Shown piece after piece: positions 53,455 through 63,856 of a stretch of DNA of 64,000 nt (position 1 is the first letter of the stretch; each line of letters begins with the position of its first letter). The position numbers were made by a program, and so were the translations under genes. Location: NCBI RefSeq assembly GCF_002003265.1, contig NZ_CP019687.1:3477501-3541500 (forward strand), written 5' to 3'. Below the pieces are notes generated by a model. It made no database searches and was not told the DNA's origin. It saw only the letters and a program-made list of their open reading frames with translations. This DNA comes from Paenibacillus larvae subsp. larvae. GTDB lineage: Bacteria; Bacillota; Bacilli; Paenibacillales; NBRC-103111.

Positions 53455-56024
53455 ATGTCGGAAAGAAACAATTTTTCACATCTTCCTTTACCTTTAGTTT
53501 TAGCCGGTAAACCAAAATTTCGAGGTATGGGAATACCCAATCCAAGGACAAATGAAAATAGAAGAAATCGAACTAGCCATGGGGGATATATTAAAAGACA
53601 GGCCACTCAGTTATCTAAATTGTGGAATGAGAGACAAGAAGAACGCCTAAGAGAGCATTTACCGGAAATTAAAACAGGTATCCCTATTTTATTGGAGATT
53701 GATCCGAGTAATGATGTAAGTTTCTTAAAAAACCTTGGATTTGAAGTTATTTCTGAACTTGAAAATGGGTATGTAATAGTTTCAAATGGCGATACAGAAT
53801 TTGCTACGTTAATTAAAAAAACAGAAGATTTTATAAATGAGGTCTCAAGGAATTGCAATACCCCAGCTCGTGTATATAAATTTCATGAGGAAGATACTCG
53901 CTTGAAAAAAATACTTGGGAAGAATTTAATGAGTATTTGGGCAACAATAAAAGATGATGAAAAATATGAAGTTGATGTAAGTATCAGTTGCTCTGGTAAT
54001 ATTTTTACGATAGATCAGCCGCCAGAAAAGCCTCATGATATTAGCGATGAAGAATATAAAAATAGCATAGTGTTCATAAATTGGAAAAAAAGTATTACGA
54101 GGCTTATGATCGTTGGGATGAATTAAAGTCCGAAAGAGAGCAGCAATTCGAAAGCTTTATTAAGTCCTACAACGGAGAGTTTACTGGGTCATTCATAGAT
54201 GGCGAACAAACCTATCTAGAATTTTGCGATAGTTTTTCAGTTAGAGTAAGGATAAATGGAAAGTGTTTAAGGGACTTAGTATATAACTTCTCACCCATAT
54301 TTGAAATTGAATATGCTGGGAAGTTGTGTATTGGAAAATCTGCTACGGACATTGTTAGAGATATAAATCCGGAGTTAGAAATTCTTCCTCCTGACGATGA
54401 TGCACCAATTATTACAGTTATTGACAGTGGAATTCAAGAAGGACATAAATATATTGGGCCGGCAATTCTTAGTGATGACTCTAGATGTTATGTCAAAGGA
54501 ACAACCTCAGTTGCTGATGAAGTAGGAAATGGGGGACATGGAACAAGAGTTGCAGGAGCAATTTTGTATCCTTTTGAAATTCCTCAATCGGGTACATATA
54601 AATTGCCGTGCTTTATTCGAAATGCACGAGTTTTAGATGAAACCAATGGACATTCTATTCAAAGTAGAGTTTTTCCTCCCCTTACTATAAAAGCCGTCGT
54701 TAAAGACTTTGCAGAGAATTTTACTAGAAAAACTAAGATTTTTAATCATTCCATTGCTGAGATTAGTTCATGTGAGATTGAGCATATGTCACCATGGGCT
54801 GCTGAAATTGATATGCAGAGCTACGAACATGATGTTTTGATTATACAAGCCGCAGGAAATGTTTATGACACTACTATAAAAGAATTTTACAATGAGGGTA
54901 AATCATATCCGAAGTATTTATTCGATGAGCGGTCACGAATTGCAAATCCAGCACAAAGCATGCAAGCTCTTACTGTCGGTTCTATCACATATTCAAATTA
55001 TGAAACGGAAGATTCTATTAGCATTGGTGGGGAAAATGAACCTTCTGCTTTTTCCCGATCTGGTGCAGGAATTTGGAATTCAGTAAAGCCGGATGTAGTT
55101 GAATATGGTGGAACTTGGGTGAAAAATAAAGAGGGTAATGATGTACGACTTACTACACCATCGGATGTTTGTCCTGAGTTACTTAGAGTATCACCAGAAG
55201 GATCTGCATTCTCAAAAGACATGATAGGAACATCATTTTCAACACCTAAAGTTTCATATATTGCTGCTGAAATCCAAAAATTATTCCAAAATTCCCCAGC
55301 GTTATTGTATAGAGCATTGATAGCACATTCTGCTAGATGGCCAATAAGTGTTAATGAAAAATTTGCTAACGCACAGGAAATTATTCGGCATGTTGGTTAT
55401 GGACTTCCCAATGTAATTAGGGCTACTCAAAACGATGAATATCGTATTACTTTGGTTACAGAAAACACTCTATATCTTTCAGAAGGCCAGGCTCATATTT
55501 ATAAAATACCTATTCCAGAAGAGTTATATGCTATTGGTGAAGATTATGATATTCGAATAGATATTACTTTATCATATGTAGCCAAACCAAGAAACACAAG
55601 AAGAACAATTAGTAGATACTTATCTACTTGGCTTGACTGGAGATGTAGTAAGATTGGTGAAAGTATTGATTCATTTGCAGAAAGAATTTTCAATACAGGT
55701 GCGTCTGTTGATGATGATGGTAATTTTAATTGGGTAATTGGTGAACAGAGTAATTACGGTCAAGCAAAAGATTTTTCTCGCTCTTATAGTACATTACAAA
55801 AGGATTGGGCTATAGTTAAATCAAACCAGTTAACTGATAGTTTCTGTATCGCTGTTCGTGGACATAAAGGCTGGGATGCGAATGAAGCCGCAAGATATTC
55901 TTTAGTAGTTAGCTTTGAAGCCATAAATCAGGATATAGAAATTTATGAAATGATACGTAATCTTGTTGAAGTTGAAATTGATAACTTGGAACAGGAAATT
56001 GAAGTAGAGAATGTTACTGAGTAA
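53455..56024 (+). pseudogene. S8 subtilisin-like protease, IetS-like, with A-run frameshift
   Basis: A protein of about 856 residues if read through. Its N-terminal 210 residues (MSERNNFSHLPLPLVLAG onward) carry no recognised fold, then the S8 domain shows Asp in TVIDSGIQEGH, His in NGGHGTRVAGA and Ser in IGTSFSTPKVS; a C-terminal beta-rich region follows. No signal peptide, so it works in the cytoplasm. The frame changes at seven A (54085-54091): one more A would join FINWKK to KYYEAYDRWDELK. All other parts are intact. The break may be real, a read error, or a slippage site letting both products be made. ATG follows gaggtggag. Confidence 0.75.
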
Positions 56025-56455
56025 GAATCATTTTTAAAGTTAATAAAAGTTTTGAAACAAAATTTCAAGATAGTTCCTGTACTCTGTGAAAAAACTACAG
56101 TATTTGTTGCTAATAGATTGATTTAACATGAATTCTCTGCGGGCTTGATTTCAAGTGAAAGGGCTAACAGAACTTCAAGGGAGTCATAAGACAATCCAGC
56201 CCGCTATTACATGTAAAATCACAATCTTTTTACCCTTTTCGAGTAACGGGAGTATATGATAGAGAGGGGTTACGTGGGAAGTTAGGGATTACTTCACAAA
56301 AATCTTTTTTTGAAATATATTCATGTAAAAATTATATTGATCCTATCTTAATGACCTTCTAATTGGATAGGTGACATTTTAAATGGTTTTACGAAGATGT
56401 AGAAGAATGAGAAACATTTAAATATTTAGTACTGATTATGCTATAAAATTAAGAT
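56025..56455. other. AT-rich gap without a supported gene
   Basis: No coding region, RNA or strong hairpin terminator recognised. A stretch gtaacgggagtatatgatagag near 56250 could contain a promoter, but the boxes are weak. Confidence 0.4.
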
Positions 56456-56692
56456 TTGGACGTTATGGGGTTTAACTTAATACATACAATTAATGAGTTT
56501 CATTCGGAAAATGATAAAGAATATTATATTAACGAGTACGTTAACGATGAGTGGGAAGAATTGCTGTTCGAGAATTATACATTTGATGGTTGGCTATCAG
56601 CGATGGAAAAAATTGTTAATTCCGAGAAATACTACTTTGAGTTAAAAGAAACAATCATTTATAAAGAGACTCAGTATTATATCATATACTAG
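56456..56692 (+). CDS. Small acidic hypothetical protein
   Basis: A 78-residue frame beginning TTG at 56456 (ATG at 56465), rich in Asp/Glu, Tyr and Trp (YINEYVNDEWEELLFENYTF). No ribosome site of note and no recognised family. Its composition is coding-like, but it could be chance in AT-rich DNA. Sits between the protease gene and the intron remnants. Confidence 0.35.
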   Translation: MDVMGFNLIHTINEFHSENDKEYYINEYVNDEWEELLFENYTFDGWLSAMEKIVNSEKYYFELKETIIYKETQYYIIY

Positions 56693-56850
56693 AAATACTA
56701 TGCTAAAGAAGATAGGATATGTGAGTTATCTTTGCCGAACTTAGCAAAGAATTATACTGCGAACGAAAAAGTTATTGTTTTAACTGAGAGTAACTGGGAA
56801 GCGAAAGGGCTGAAAAGTTTGCTTTCTCGTTATCTGGAGCTTTGTTAACT

Positions 56851-56895
56851 TTCGGAACCGCCATATGCGGACCCGCATGTACGGTGGTGGTGTGC
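56851..56895 (+). mobile_element. Group II intron domain V remnant (first intron)
   Basis: gaaccgccatatgcggaccc / gcatgtacggtggtggtg matches the short, conserved domain V hairpin of bacterial group II introns and is followed by a small domain VI-like stem. No intact reverse transcriptase lies upstream, so only the 3' tip survives. Its sequence differs from the domain V at 58099, so it is from a different intron. Confidence 0.65.
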
Positions 56896-57059
56896 TGTGA
56901 AAGGCACATCCCGCCCCTGCATTACGCTTCGCTATTTCGACCTTGTCTTTCTGTGACTTGTGTCTTTTCACTTACCATCATGATGCAGGTTCCTGTGTTT
57001 CACATCAGAGCCTGATATGCACTCATGCTGCCTTAATACCGTTTGCCAAGCAGCCAGCC

Positions 57060-58095
57060 CGGCGGAACGCGAGGACTCGGCATTCCGACAGTCGGAGACA
57101 GAGTAGCTCAAATGGTAATGAAAATGTATCTGGAGCCGAGAGTAGAACCTATATTCCATATAGATTCCTATGGGTACCGTCCAAACAAGTCAGCGATTGA
57201 TGCATAGGTCAAGCAAGGAAAAGATGCTGGAAATATGACTTTGTCTTAGAATTGACATAAAAGTTCTATTCGATAACATCAATCACGAATTACTAATGCG
57301 TGCTGTGCGAAAACACATAAGTGAGCTATGGATATTGATGTACATAGAAAGATGGCTCAAAGCACCATTCATCAATTCGGAGAATCAGTGGATTGAACGC
57401 AAAAGCGGAACACCGCAGGGAGGCGTCATAAGCCCTGTACTTGCGAATCTTTTTATGCATTACGCATTTTGACTTGTGGATGAAACGAACAAATCCAAAC
57501 GCACCGTTTGAAAGATATGCAGATGATGCCATTATCCACTGTAAAACGCAAGCGGGAGCGAGGTAGATTCTGGAAAAGCTGAAGAAACGACTAGAGGAAT
57601 GCAAATTCGAATTGCATCCAACGAAAACCAAAATGGTGTATTGCAAAGATAAGGATAGAGTGAAGGAATATCCGGTCACCGAGTTTGAGTTTTTGGGATA
57701 CACCTTTCGGAGGGTATTCATAAAAGACAGATTGGAGAGGTTACAGTTTAACTTTCTGCCATCGGTGAGTTTGAAATCAGCCAAAGCCTTCAGAGACAAG
57801 ATAAAAGCTCTGTGAATTCATAGCCATACTGGCAGTAAAATTGAAGTGATCGCTGAAATGCTATCTCCAATGTTTAGAGGATGGCTCAACTACTTCACAA
57901 AATTCAATCCATCAGCAGTAAAATACACATTGACTATCTGAACCGCAGGTTAGTCAAATGGGCGATGTGTAAATACAAAAGGCTCAGAGGACATCGCACC
58001 CGAGCGGAAAAATGGCTGAAAGAACTTGCAAAAAGGGAACCCAATATGTTTCCACATTGAGCTCTCGGAATGATACCGTAACTGGCTGAATGATA
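57060..58095 (+). pseudogene. Group II intron reverse transcriptase/maturase, decayed
   Basis: Split frames together give VGDRVAQMVMKMYLEPRVEPIFH, SYGYRPNKSAIDA, then KSGTPQGGVISPVLANLFMHYA, the catalytic FERYADDAIIHC, ELHPTKTKMVYCKD, FEFLGYTFRR and the maturase-domain segment MFRGWLNYFTKFNPS. Multiple stops and frameshifts and a missing N-terminus (RT0-1) show that it is dead. It belongs to the intron whose domain V follows at 58099. Confidence 0.85.
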
Positions 58096-58097
58096 AG

Positions 58098-58170
58098 AAC
58101 CGTATGAATTGAGAGGTTCACGTACGGTTCTGTGAGAGCCTGAAGGTGAAACTCCTTCGGGCTACTTGAC
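58098..58170 (+). mobile_element. Group II intron 3' end, domains V and VI
   Basis: gaaccgtatgaattgagagg / ttcacgtacggttc is a classical domain V (34 bases, AGC-like triad replaced by GAA at the base), followed by ctgaaggtgaaactccttcgg forming domain VI with a candidate branch A. The intron's 3' junction lies near 58160-58170. The 5' end of the intron could not be located. Confidence 0.8.
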
Positions 58171-58428
58171 TGAGAGGACGGGGGCTACCCCCCTCCTACT
58201 CGATTGGGGCATAACAAGAGATTTGACCATCTTCCCAACGAGCGTCTCTCTACGGGTATTTTGGTGATGTACGACGGGTGGGCAGCCTCCATGCTACACA
58301 TCAGACGAAATTCAAAAAGAAGCCGCGTCCATTATCTGTAATCAACAGATTTTGAAATCTTCTTCCAATCCTTTATAATTGAACAAACAAAAAATACTCA
58401 TCATACTTCAAAGGAGACATTGAAGAAA

Positions 58429-60230
58429 ATGGGATCAACAGCACACTTTGCTAGACCGCATCTTGCCGATTGCGTGCCTGACTTAGTAGCTACGGCCAGA
58501 GGAGATAAGAAAGCGACGCTTGTTATTCAACATGCAAAATTGGTCAATGTTACCTCCGGAGAAATATTGGATGACATGTCTATAGGTGTGCAAGGTGCCC
58601 GGATTGCTTTCGTAGGGAAGGATGCAAGCCACCTGATTGGGGACCATACCCGGATTATAGACTCAGAGGGGCGTTATGTTGCGCCCGGTCTGTTGGACGG
58701 GCACTGTCATATTGAGAGCAGCCAGATTACGCCGACAGAGCTGTTCTGGTTAAAGGAACGACGGGCGGATTCTTCGATGCACATGAGATAACAAACGTGC
58801 TTGGACTGACGGGGTTAAGGCTTATGCTTGAGGAAGCAAGAACTACACCGCTCGCTGCTTATATGCAGGTGGCTTCCTGTGTGCCTTCGACCGGACCCGA
58901 GCTGGAGACGGCCGGGGCTTCCATTGGTCCAAAGGAAGTGGCAGAAGCGTTCACCTGGGGATCTGATATGATCGCACTTGGTGAAGTGATGAACTTTCCG
59001 GGTGTTGTGTTCAGCGATGAGAAGATGATCGGAGAAATCCAAGCGGCTTTGCGCGCGGGAAGAGTTGCCGATGGCCATTATACATGGCCGGTTGATGATT
59101 GGAGATTGCCTGCGTATGCGGCAAGCGGCATTACAGGTTGCCACGAGAGCGTCAACGCAGAGGATGTCATTGCCCGCGTACGCCTCGGTATGTATGCGAA
59201 GATGAGACGCGGTTCCGCTTGGCATGATGTGGCGGAATCAATCAAGGCTCATACCGACTACGGTATTGATACACGCCGAATGATGCTTGTGACGGACGAC
59301 CGCAGCCCGGAATCGTTAGTGGATGAAGGCCATATGGACTTCGTCGTACGTCATGCGATTGCCCAGGGTGTACGACCGGTGACTGCTTTACAGATGGCGA
59401 CAATTAATACGGCTGAGCGGTTTGGCGTTACCCGTGACATCGGTTCCATTACACCAGGTGCATTCGCGGATATCATTATGCTCGATGGCAACTTGGCTGA
59501 CGTGAACGTTACAATGACGATTGCTGCCGGACAAGTGGTTGCGGAGGATGGGTGTATGGTTGCCGACTTGCCTGAGTTCGAATACCCGGAAGCGGCAATT
59601 CGTTCTATACGCTTGGCCCGTTCCGTACAGCCGGAGGACTTCATCATTGAAGCACCGGTTGCATCAGGTGTAAAGACAGCAAGATCGATCCAGGTGAGGG
59701 AATCGAAGGAACTGCTCGTATCCGTCCGGATAGAAAACAGCATAGTCAAGCTGGATGGCGGTGACGATTTATGTAAAATTGCCGTGATTGAGCGCCATAA
59801 AGGGACAGGGAAGCAAGCTATCGGTCTGGTATCAGATGTTGGCTTCAACATGCCGGCAGCAATCGCTACGACAGTTGCACATGATTGCCATAATTTAATG
59901 GTTATCGGTAATTCCGATGCATTAATGGCGCAAGCGGCCAACGCGGTGGCTGACATACAAGGGGGAATTGCAGTTGTAACAGAAAACGGGGTTTCCAAAC
60001 TTCCGCTTCCGATAGCAGGGCTTATGTCGAATGCACCCTTCGAACAGGTTGCTGAACAATCAAGGGCGGTAAGTGAGGCCTTGAAGAAGGCTGGCTGTAC
60101 GATGAACTATGCATTCATGACGCTTTCTCTGCTTGCGCTGATAGTCATCCCTGAGCTCCGGTTGTCGGACATCGGTCTCATTAAGACGACAGAACAGGGC
60201 TTCGTTAAAGTTCCTTTATTTGTAGAATAA
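58429..60230 (+). pseudogene. ade: Adenine deaminase, frameshifted
   Basis: Amidohydrolase converting adenine to hypoxanthine. N-terminal part: NVTSGEILDDMSIGVQG and the metal motif APGLLDGHCHIESS, typical of the family. The frame breaks at about 58735-58755 in TPTEL..., after which KGTTGGFFDAHEITNVLGLTG lies in another frame and leads to the rest (LVTDDRSPESLVDEGHMDF, TPGAFADIIML, GGIAVV). About two residues seem missing as well, so several bases were lost here. Start ATG 58429 with aaggag 12 bases upstream; TTG 58420 is possible but too near. Directly after the intron remnant. Confidence 0.85.
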
Positions 60231-60372
60231 TAGAAACATTAGCAAGTACCAGATGCTTCATGTCGGTGCCTAATTCTGAGTAAAGGGAAGAGTGGAGCTA
60301 AGGACCAAAAAATCAGGATAATCTCTCCTGATGAATTCTAATGTCGTTAATAGCTAAGAAGGTGGATATAGG

Positions 60373-60440
60373 ATGAGACTTGAAACCGGACGCCTGATTC
60401 TACGGGAGTTTATGCCGGAAGATGAACAAGCTGTAGGAAG
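60373..60440 (+). pseudogene. Truncated GNAT acetyltransferase start
   Basis: ATG 60373 begins MRLETGRLILREFMPEDEQAV, the classic N-terminus of RimJ/RimL-like GNAT acetyltransferases, but the similarity stops after about 21 residues and the frame then runs through a terminator hairpin. A ribosome-site-like gaaggtgg precedes it. Only a stump remains. Confidence 0.7.
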
Positions 60441-60449
60441 GGAAATTGG

Positions 60450-60476
60450 AGCACTGGCTTTTTGTCAGTGCTTTTC
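60450..60476 (+). terminator. Terminator at the truncated GNAT gene
   Basis: agcactg-gctttttgt-cagtgct followed by TTTTCTTTT. It also overlaps the stop codon of the converging CatE-like gene. Confidence 0.75.
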
Positions 60477-61334
60477 TTTTTTCAAAAGCTTAATCTTGTG
60501 CCCGAATGGATCGGTTACCCACAAGGAGCCTTGTTCGCGGACGGGGGTTACACCAATATTCTCCAACCCCTCCAGAGACCGTTTGAGACTGGCTTCATCC
60601 TCAAATTGAATAGAATAGTGAACTAATCCTACACTTTGAGGGTTCGGAGCAGCTATCCTTTTTCCATTCCAGGTATTTAACCCCACGTGATGATGGTAAC
60701 CCCCCGCTGAAACGAAAAGAGCATGACCGCCAATGGTAAGAGTAATAGTCATACCGAGGCCTTGGTGATAGAACGTCCGGGCTTTATCCAGGTCGGATTC
60801 ATGCAGGTGAATGTGCCCGATCACAGTACCCGCCGGGAGAGCGCTCCAGGGAGTATCATCTGCCTCCTGCAAGAGATTTTCTGCATCTAGAGGGTCGGTT
60901 ACAGCAGTGAGAAAACCGTTCTGATATTCCCACAATTTCCTAAGGCGATCTGCATAGATTTCAATCCCGTTGCCATCCGGATCTGCCAAATAAATTGCTT
61001 CACTGAACTGATGATCGGAAGCTCCTTGAAGCGGATATCGCTCCTCAAGCAAATGAATAAGCGCCTTGGCCAAGTCTTTGCGCGAGGGCAGGAGAATCGC
61101 AAAGTGATACAAGCCGGTTGTACGCCCTTGTTTGGGGTAAACCGGATCGGGCTGTTCAATAGTTAAAAGTACATTTTCGCCATCCGCTGTAAGCATGGCT
61201 TTATTATCTGTTTGCTCCAGCACCTGAAAGCCGATCACATTTTGATAAAAAGCCAGGGAGGCAGGTAAATCGGTAACTTGCAAGTGAACTTTACCAATAG
61301 AAGCAGCCAGATCGTAATGAATCTGAGTAGACAT
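60465..61334 (-). CDS. catE: CatE-like extradiol dioxygenase / VOC protein
   Basis: A 289-residue two-domain vicinal-oxygen-chelate protein close to Bacillus CatE (YfiE), which cleaves catechol. Each half starts with a metal His: GKVHLQVTDLPASLAFY and GHIHLHESDLDKARTFY; further ligands lie in GLYHFAILL, GNGIEIYADR, HHHVGLNTW and the closing FGHKIKLL. Substrate inferred from family. ATG 61334 has aggag upstream on the minus strand. Confidence 0.8.
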   Translation of the reverse strand: MSTQIHYDLAASIGKVHLQVTDLPASLAFYQNVIGFQVLEQTDNKAMLTADGENVLLTIEQPDPVYPKQGRTTGLYHFAILLPSRKDLAKALIHLLEERYPLQGASDHQFSEAIYLADPDGNGIEIYADRLRKLWEYQNGFLTAVTDPLDAENLLQEADDTPWSALPAGTVIGHIHLHESDLDKARTFYHQGLGMTITLTIGGHALFVSAGGYHHHVGLNTWNGKRIAAPNPQSVGLVHYSIQFEDEASLKRSLEGLENIGVTPVREQGSLWVTDPFGHKIKLLKKEKH

Positions 61335-61520
61335 TTTGTTAAATCTCCTGAGGGTATAATTATGTTAATTATTTACATGTTAGTTGTAACCATTTCAGTT
61401 CCATCTAATCCTACATTTATTATGGTTACTTATTTTAATGAAGTCAATATTTGTTGTGGAAGGATAATTCTTTTTGCTGCCGGGTATCCTAAATCAAAAC
61501 CAGAAAATGGGGAAATTTTT

Positions 61521-62984
61521 ATGCTGCCACACTGGATTAGTGAACTTGTCCACTTCGTTGTTCGGTGGATACCAGTTATTAATCTTTTTTTTGCTGCGGT
61601 CATTATCTTTTTGGAAAGGCGCAATGCGGCTGTTGCCTGGGCTTGGCTTATTTTGCTGCTTTTCGTGCCGTTTTTCGGTTTTATTATTTACCTGCTGTTC
61701 GGACAAAATTTGGCCAGACAAAAAGTATACAAAATGAAGCCTAAAATAGACCCCCGGATACGGGAGGACATTAAAAGCCTGGTCCGCAAAATGAAAGCGG
61801 GAGATTTGGAATACAAACAGCCCGGTATTAAGGATTATCAGCCCCTGATTTATATGAATCTGATCAGCAGTTACTCGCTTTTATCGGAAAATAATGAAGT
61901 TACCTTATATACAGATGGACAAGATAAGTTGAGAGCTATCATGGAAGAAATTGAACGGGCCGAAAAACATATACATCTGTTATATTATAAAATAGGAAAT
62001 GATGAAACCGGACGAAAAGTAATAGAGGCATTGACTGACAAAGCAAGTGAAGGTGTTGAGGTCCGTGTTCTCTATGATGACATCGGTTCCCCCAAATTAA
62101 ACAGGGAAGTGTTCAGGGAACTTGAAGCCGCGGGAGGCAAGGCATACCCTTTTTTTGCTTCTAAAATCCGTTATCTGAACTTTCGGGTGAATTACCGCAA
62201 CCACCGTAAATTTGCCATTTTTGATGGAAGGATAGGGTTTATAGGCGGATTTAATCTGGGGAATGAATACGTGGGGCTGGACCCCAAGTACAGTTATTGG
62301 CGTGATACTCACCTGAAAATCCAAGGGGATGCCGTTCACCGGATGCAGGTCCAGTTTCTGATGGATTGGTCGATTCCTTCGTCTGAGGCGATTGTAAGTG
62401 ATTTGGGCTATTATCCTAAGATTCAAACTCAAGGGAATACGGCTGTTCAAATTGTTTCAAGCGGGCCGGCCTCCGATAAGCAGCAGATTAAATTTTGCAT
62501 CATCAAGCTAATCTCCGAAGCGAAACGGCGCATCTATCTGCAGACTCCCTATTTTGTTCCGGATGATAGCGTACTGACAGCTTTAAAAGTGGCGGTATCT
62601 ACGGGTGTCGACGTACACATCATGATTCCTAAAAAGAGCGACAGCCTGGTAGTAGAGTGGGCAACCTACTCCTATATGGAGGACCTTCTAATAGCAGGAG
62701 CCCATATTTATTTATACAAAACAGGGTTTCTTCATGGAAAAACGATGGTGGTGGACGGCGGCGTTTCCTCGGTAGGTACGGCAAATATGGATTACCGGAG
62801 TTTTGAATTGAACTTTGAAACGAATGCGGTACTGTACGATGTTCAAGTGGCTGGCCAATTAGAGGGCATTTTTGAAAAAGACCTGGAAGATTGCGAGTTA
62901 TTGACTTTGTCGGGCTATAAAAGCCGGTCCCATTTAACGAGAATGGCCGAATCCGTAGCCAGATTGCTTTCCCCTATTCTTTAA
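61521..62984 (+). CDS. cls: Cardiolipin synthase
   Basis: Membrane phospholipase-D-family enzyme joining two phosphatidylglycerols. Two N-terminal membrane helices (LVHFVVRWIPVINLFFAAVI and WAWLILLLFVPFFGFII), then two HKD motifs: NYRNHRKFAIFDGRIGFIGG and GFLHGKTMVVDGGVSSVGTAN. 487 residues, full length. The ATG at 61521 follows gggg and fits the family; the longer open frame upstream of it is not coding. Confidence 0.93.
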   Translation: MLPHWISELVHFVVRWIPVINLFFAAVIIFLERRNAAVAWAWLILLLFVPFFGFIIYLLFGQNLARQKVYKMKPKIDPRIREDIKSLVRKMKAGDLEYKQPGIKDYQPLIYMNLISSYSLLSENNEVTLYTDGQDKLRAIMEEIERAEKHIHLLYYKIGNDETGRKVIEALTDKASEGVEVRVLYDDIGSPKLNREVFRELEAAGGKAYPFFASKIRYLNFRVNYRNHRKFAIFDGRIGFIGGFNLGNEYVGLDPKYSYWRDTHLKIQGDAVHRMQVQFLMDWSIPSSEAIVSDLGYYPKIQTQGNTAVQIVSSGPASDKQQIKFCIIKLISEAKRRIYLQTPYFVPDDSVLTALKVAVSTGVDVHIMIPKKSDSLVVEWATYSYMEDLLIAGAHIYLYKTGFLHGKTMVVDGGVSSVGTANMDYRSFELNFETNAVLYDVQVAGQLEGIFEKDLEDCELLTLSGYKSRSHLTRMAESVARLLSPIL

Positions 62985-62999
62985 GCGTAAAAATTTTTT

Positions 63000-63044
63000 A
63001 AAAGCTTCTCATGAGTTTGGCAAATTTGTGGGGAGCCTTTTTAT
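63000..63044 (+). terminator. Terminator after cls
   Basis: aaaagcttctc ... ggggagccttttt: imperfect stem with T run. Confidence 0.6.
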
Positions 63045-63167
63045 GTTTTTATATTATGTATATCATTTGTGACAATAATGTTAACTATTAGTAAATATAA
63101 AGGAAATTAAGATTATTATATAGAAATATGTAATTGTAACCAAATAAATACAAGGAGGATCAGAACG

Positions 63168-63563
63168 ATGATCACAAAAAAGAAGTTAGTAGCTGTAGCA
63201 ACCACTCTTACATTAGGTTTAGGATTAACAGCAGGACTTACTCCCGCATTTGCACATTCAGATGAGTCTTCGTTGAAAAGCACTTCTATCTCATCTGCCA
63301 GCAAACAGGAACAGCCACCTTTCACCGGGTATATCATTTCTGTTGGTGATACGTATATGACTGTTGCAAATACCCCCACAAAAGAAGAAGCCTTGGAAGG
63401 AAATTGGGGAGATCTAGTGGATCAGGGTAAGATATTAATAGTCCCTGTTCCAAAAAATGAAGTATACGCAGTAGGAGAGAAAGTGAATGTATTTTACCAA
63501 TTAGCACATTTTTCAAACCCGCCCATTGCAATTTTACCTACTATTGAAAAGGTATCAGAGTAA
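63168..63563 (+). CDS. Secreted DUF3221-like protein
   Basis: A 131-residue exported protein. The N-terminus MITKKKLVAVATTLTLGLG... is a signal peptide with a likely signal peptidase I site after AFA (residue 29 or so). The mature part (FTGYIISVGDTYMTVAN ... VGEKVNVFYQLAHFSNPP) has the small beta-fold seen in DUF3221 proteins. ATG follows acaaggagg. Function unknown. Confidence 0.75.
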   Translation: MITKKKLVAVATTLTLGLGLTAGLTPAFAHSDESSLKSTSISSASKQEQPPFTGYIISVGDTYMTVANTPTKEEALEGNWGDLVDQGKILIVPVPKNEVYAVGEKVNVFYQLAHFSNPPIAILPTIEKVSE

Positions 63564-63660
63564 TTTATTTAAACAAATTACCTACATAGGTAATATAGGG
63601 GGATTGTTCCCCAAAAGTATGTTCTTATTATCAATAAAACAGTCCAGGACTATAAAAAGT

Positions 63661-63706
63661 AAAAATGGAACGGACAGGAGCTATTCCTGACCGTTCCATT
63701 TTTTTA
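63661..63706 (+). terminator. Terminator after the secreted protein
   Basis: aatggaacggacaggag-ctatt-cctgaccgttccatt with A and T runs on both sides: strong, possibly bidirectional. Confidence 0.85.
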
Positions 63707-63856
63707 TGATCTTCTGCAATTCGTACTTGTTGCAGGAAATGGCAAAATAGAGAAAATCAGATATCGAAAATTTGAATTTTCAGTGAAAGAAGGAATATCT
63801 CCCTCAATATGGAACTAATTATAGGTAAGTATAACCAATTAATGGGAGGTATTGCC

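Noticed and set aside
48591-58428. Direct repeat of the ssrA 3' end marking an attachment site
   Set aside because: I scanned for ttcgactcccgtcgcctcca downstream and saw no copy in the window.
61278-61520. N-terminal extension of cardiolipin synthase
   Set aside because: Composition does not match the family and the ATG at 61521 has a ribosome site; the extension overlaps the divergent catE gene.
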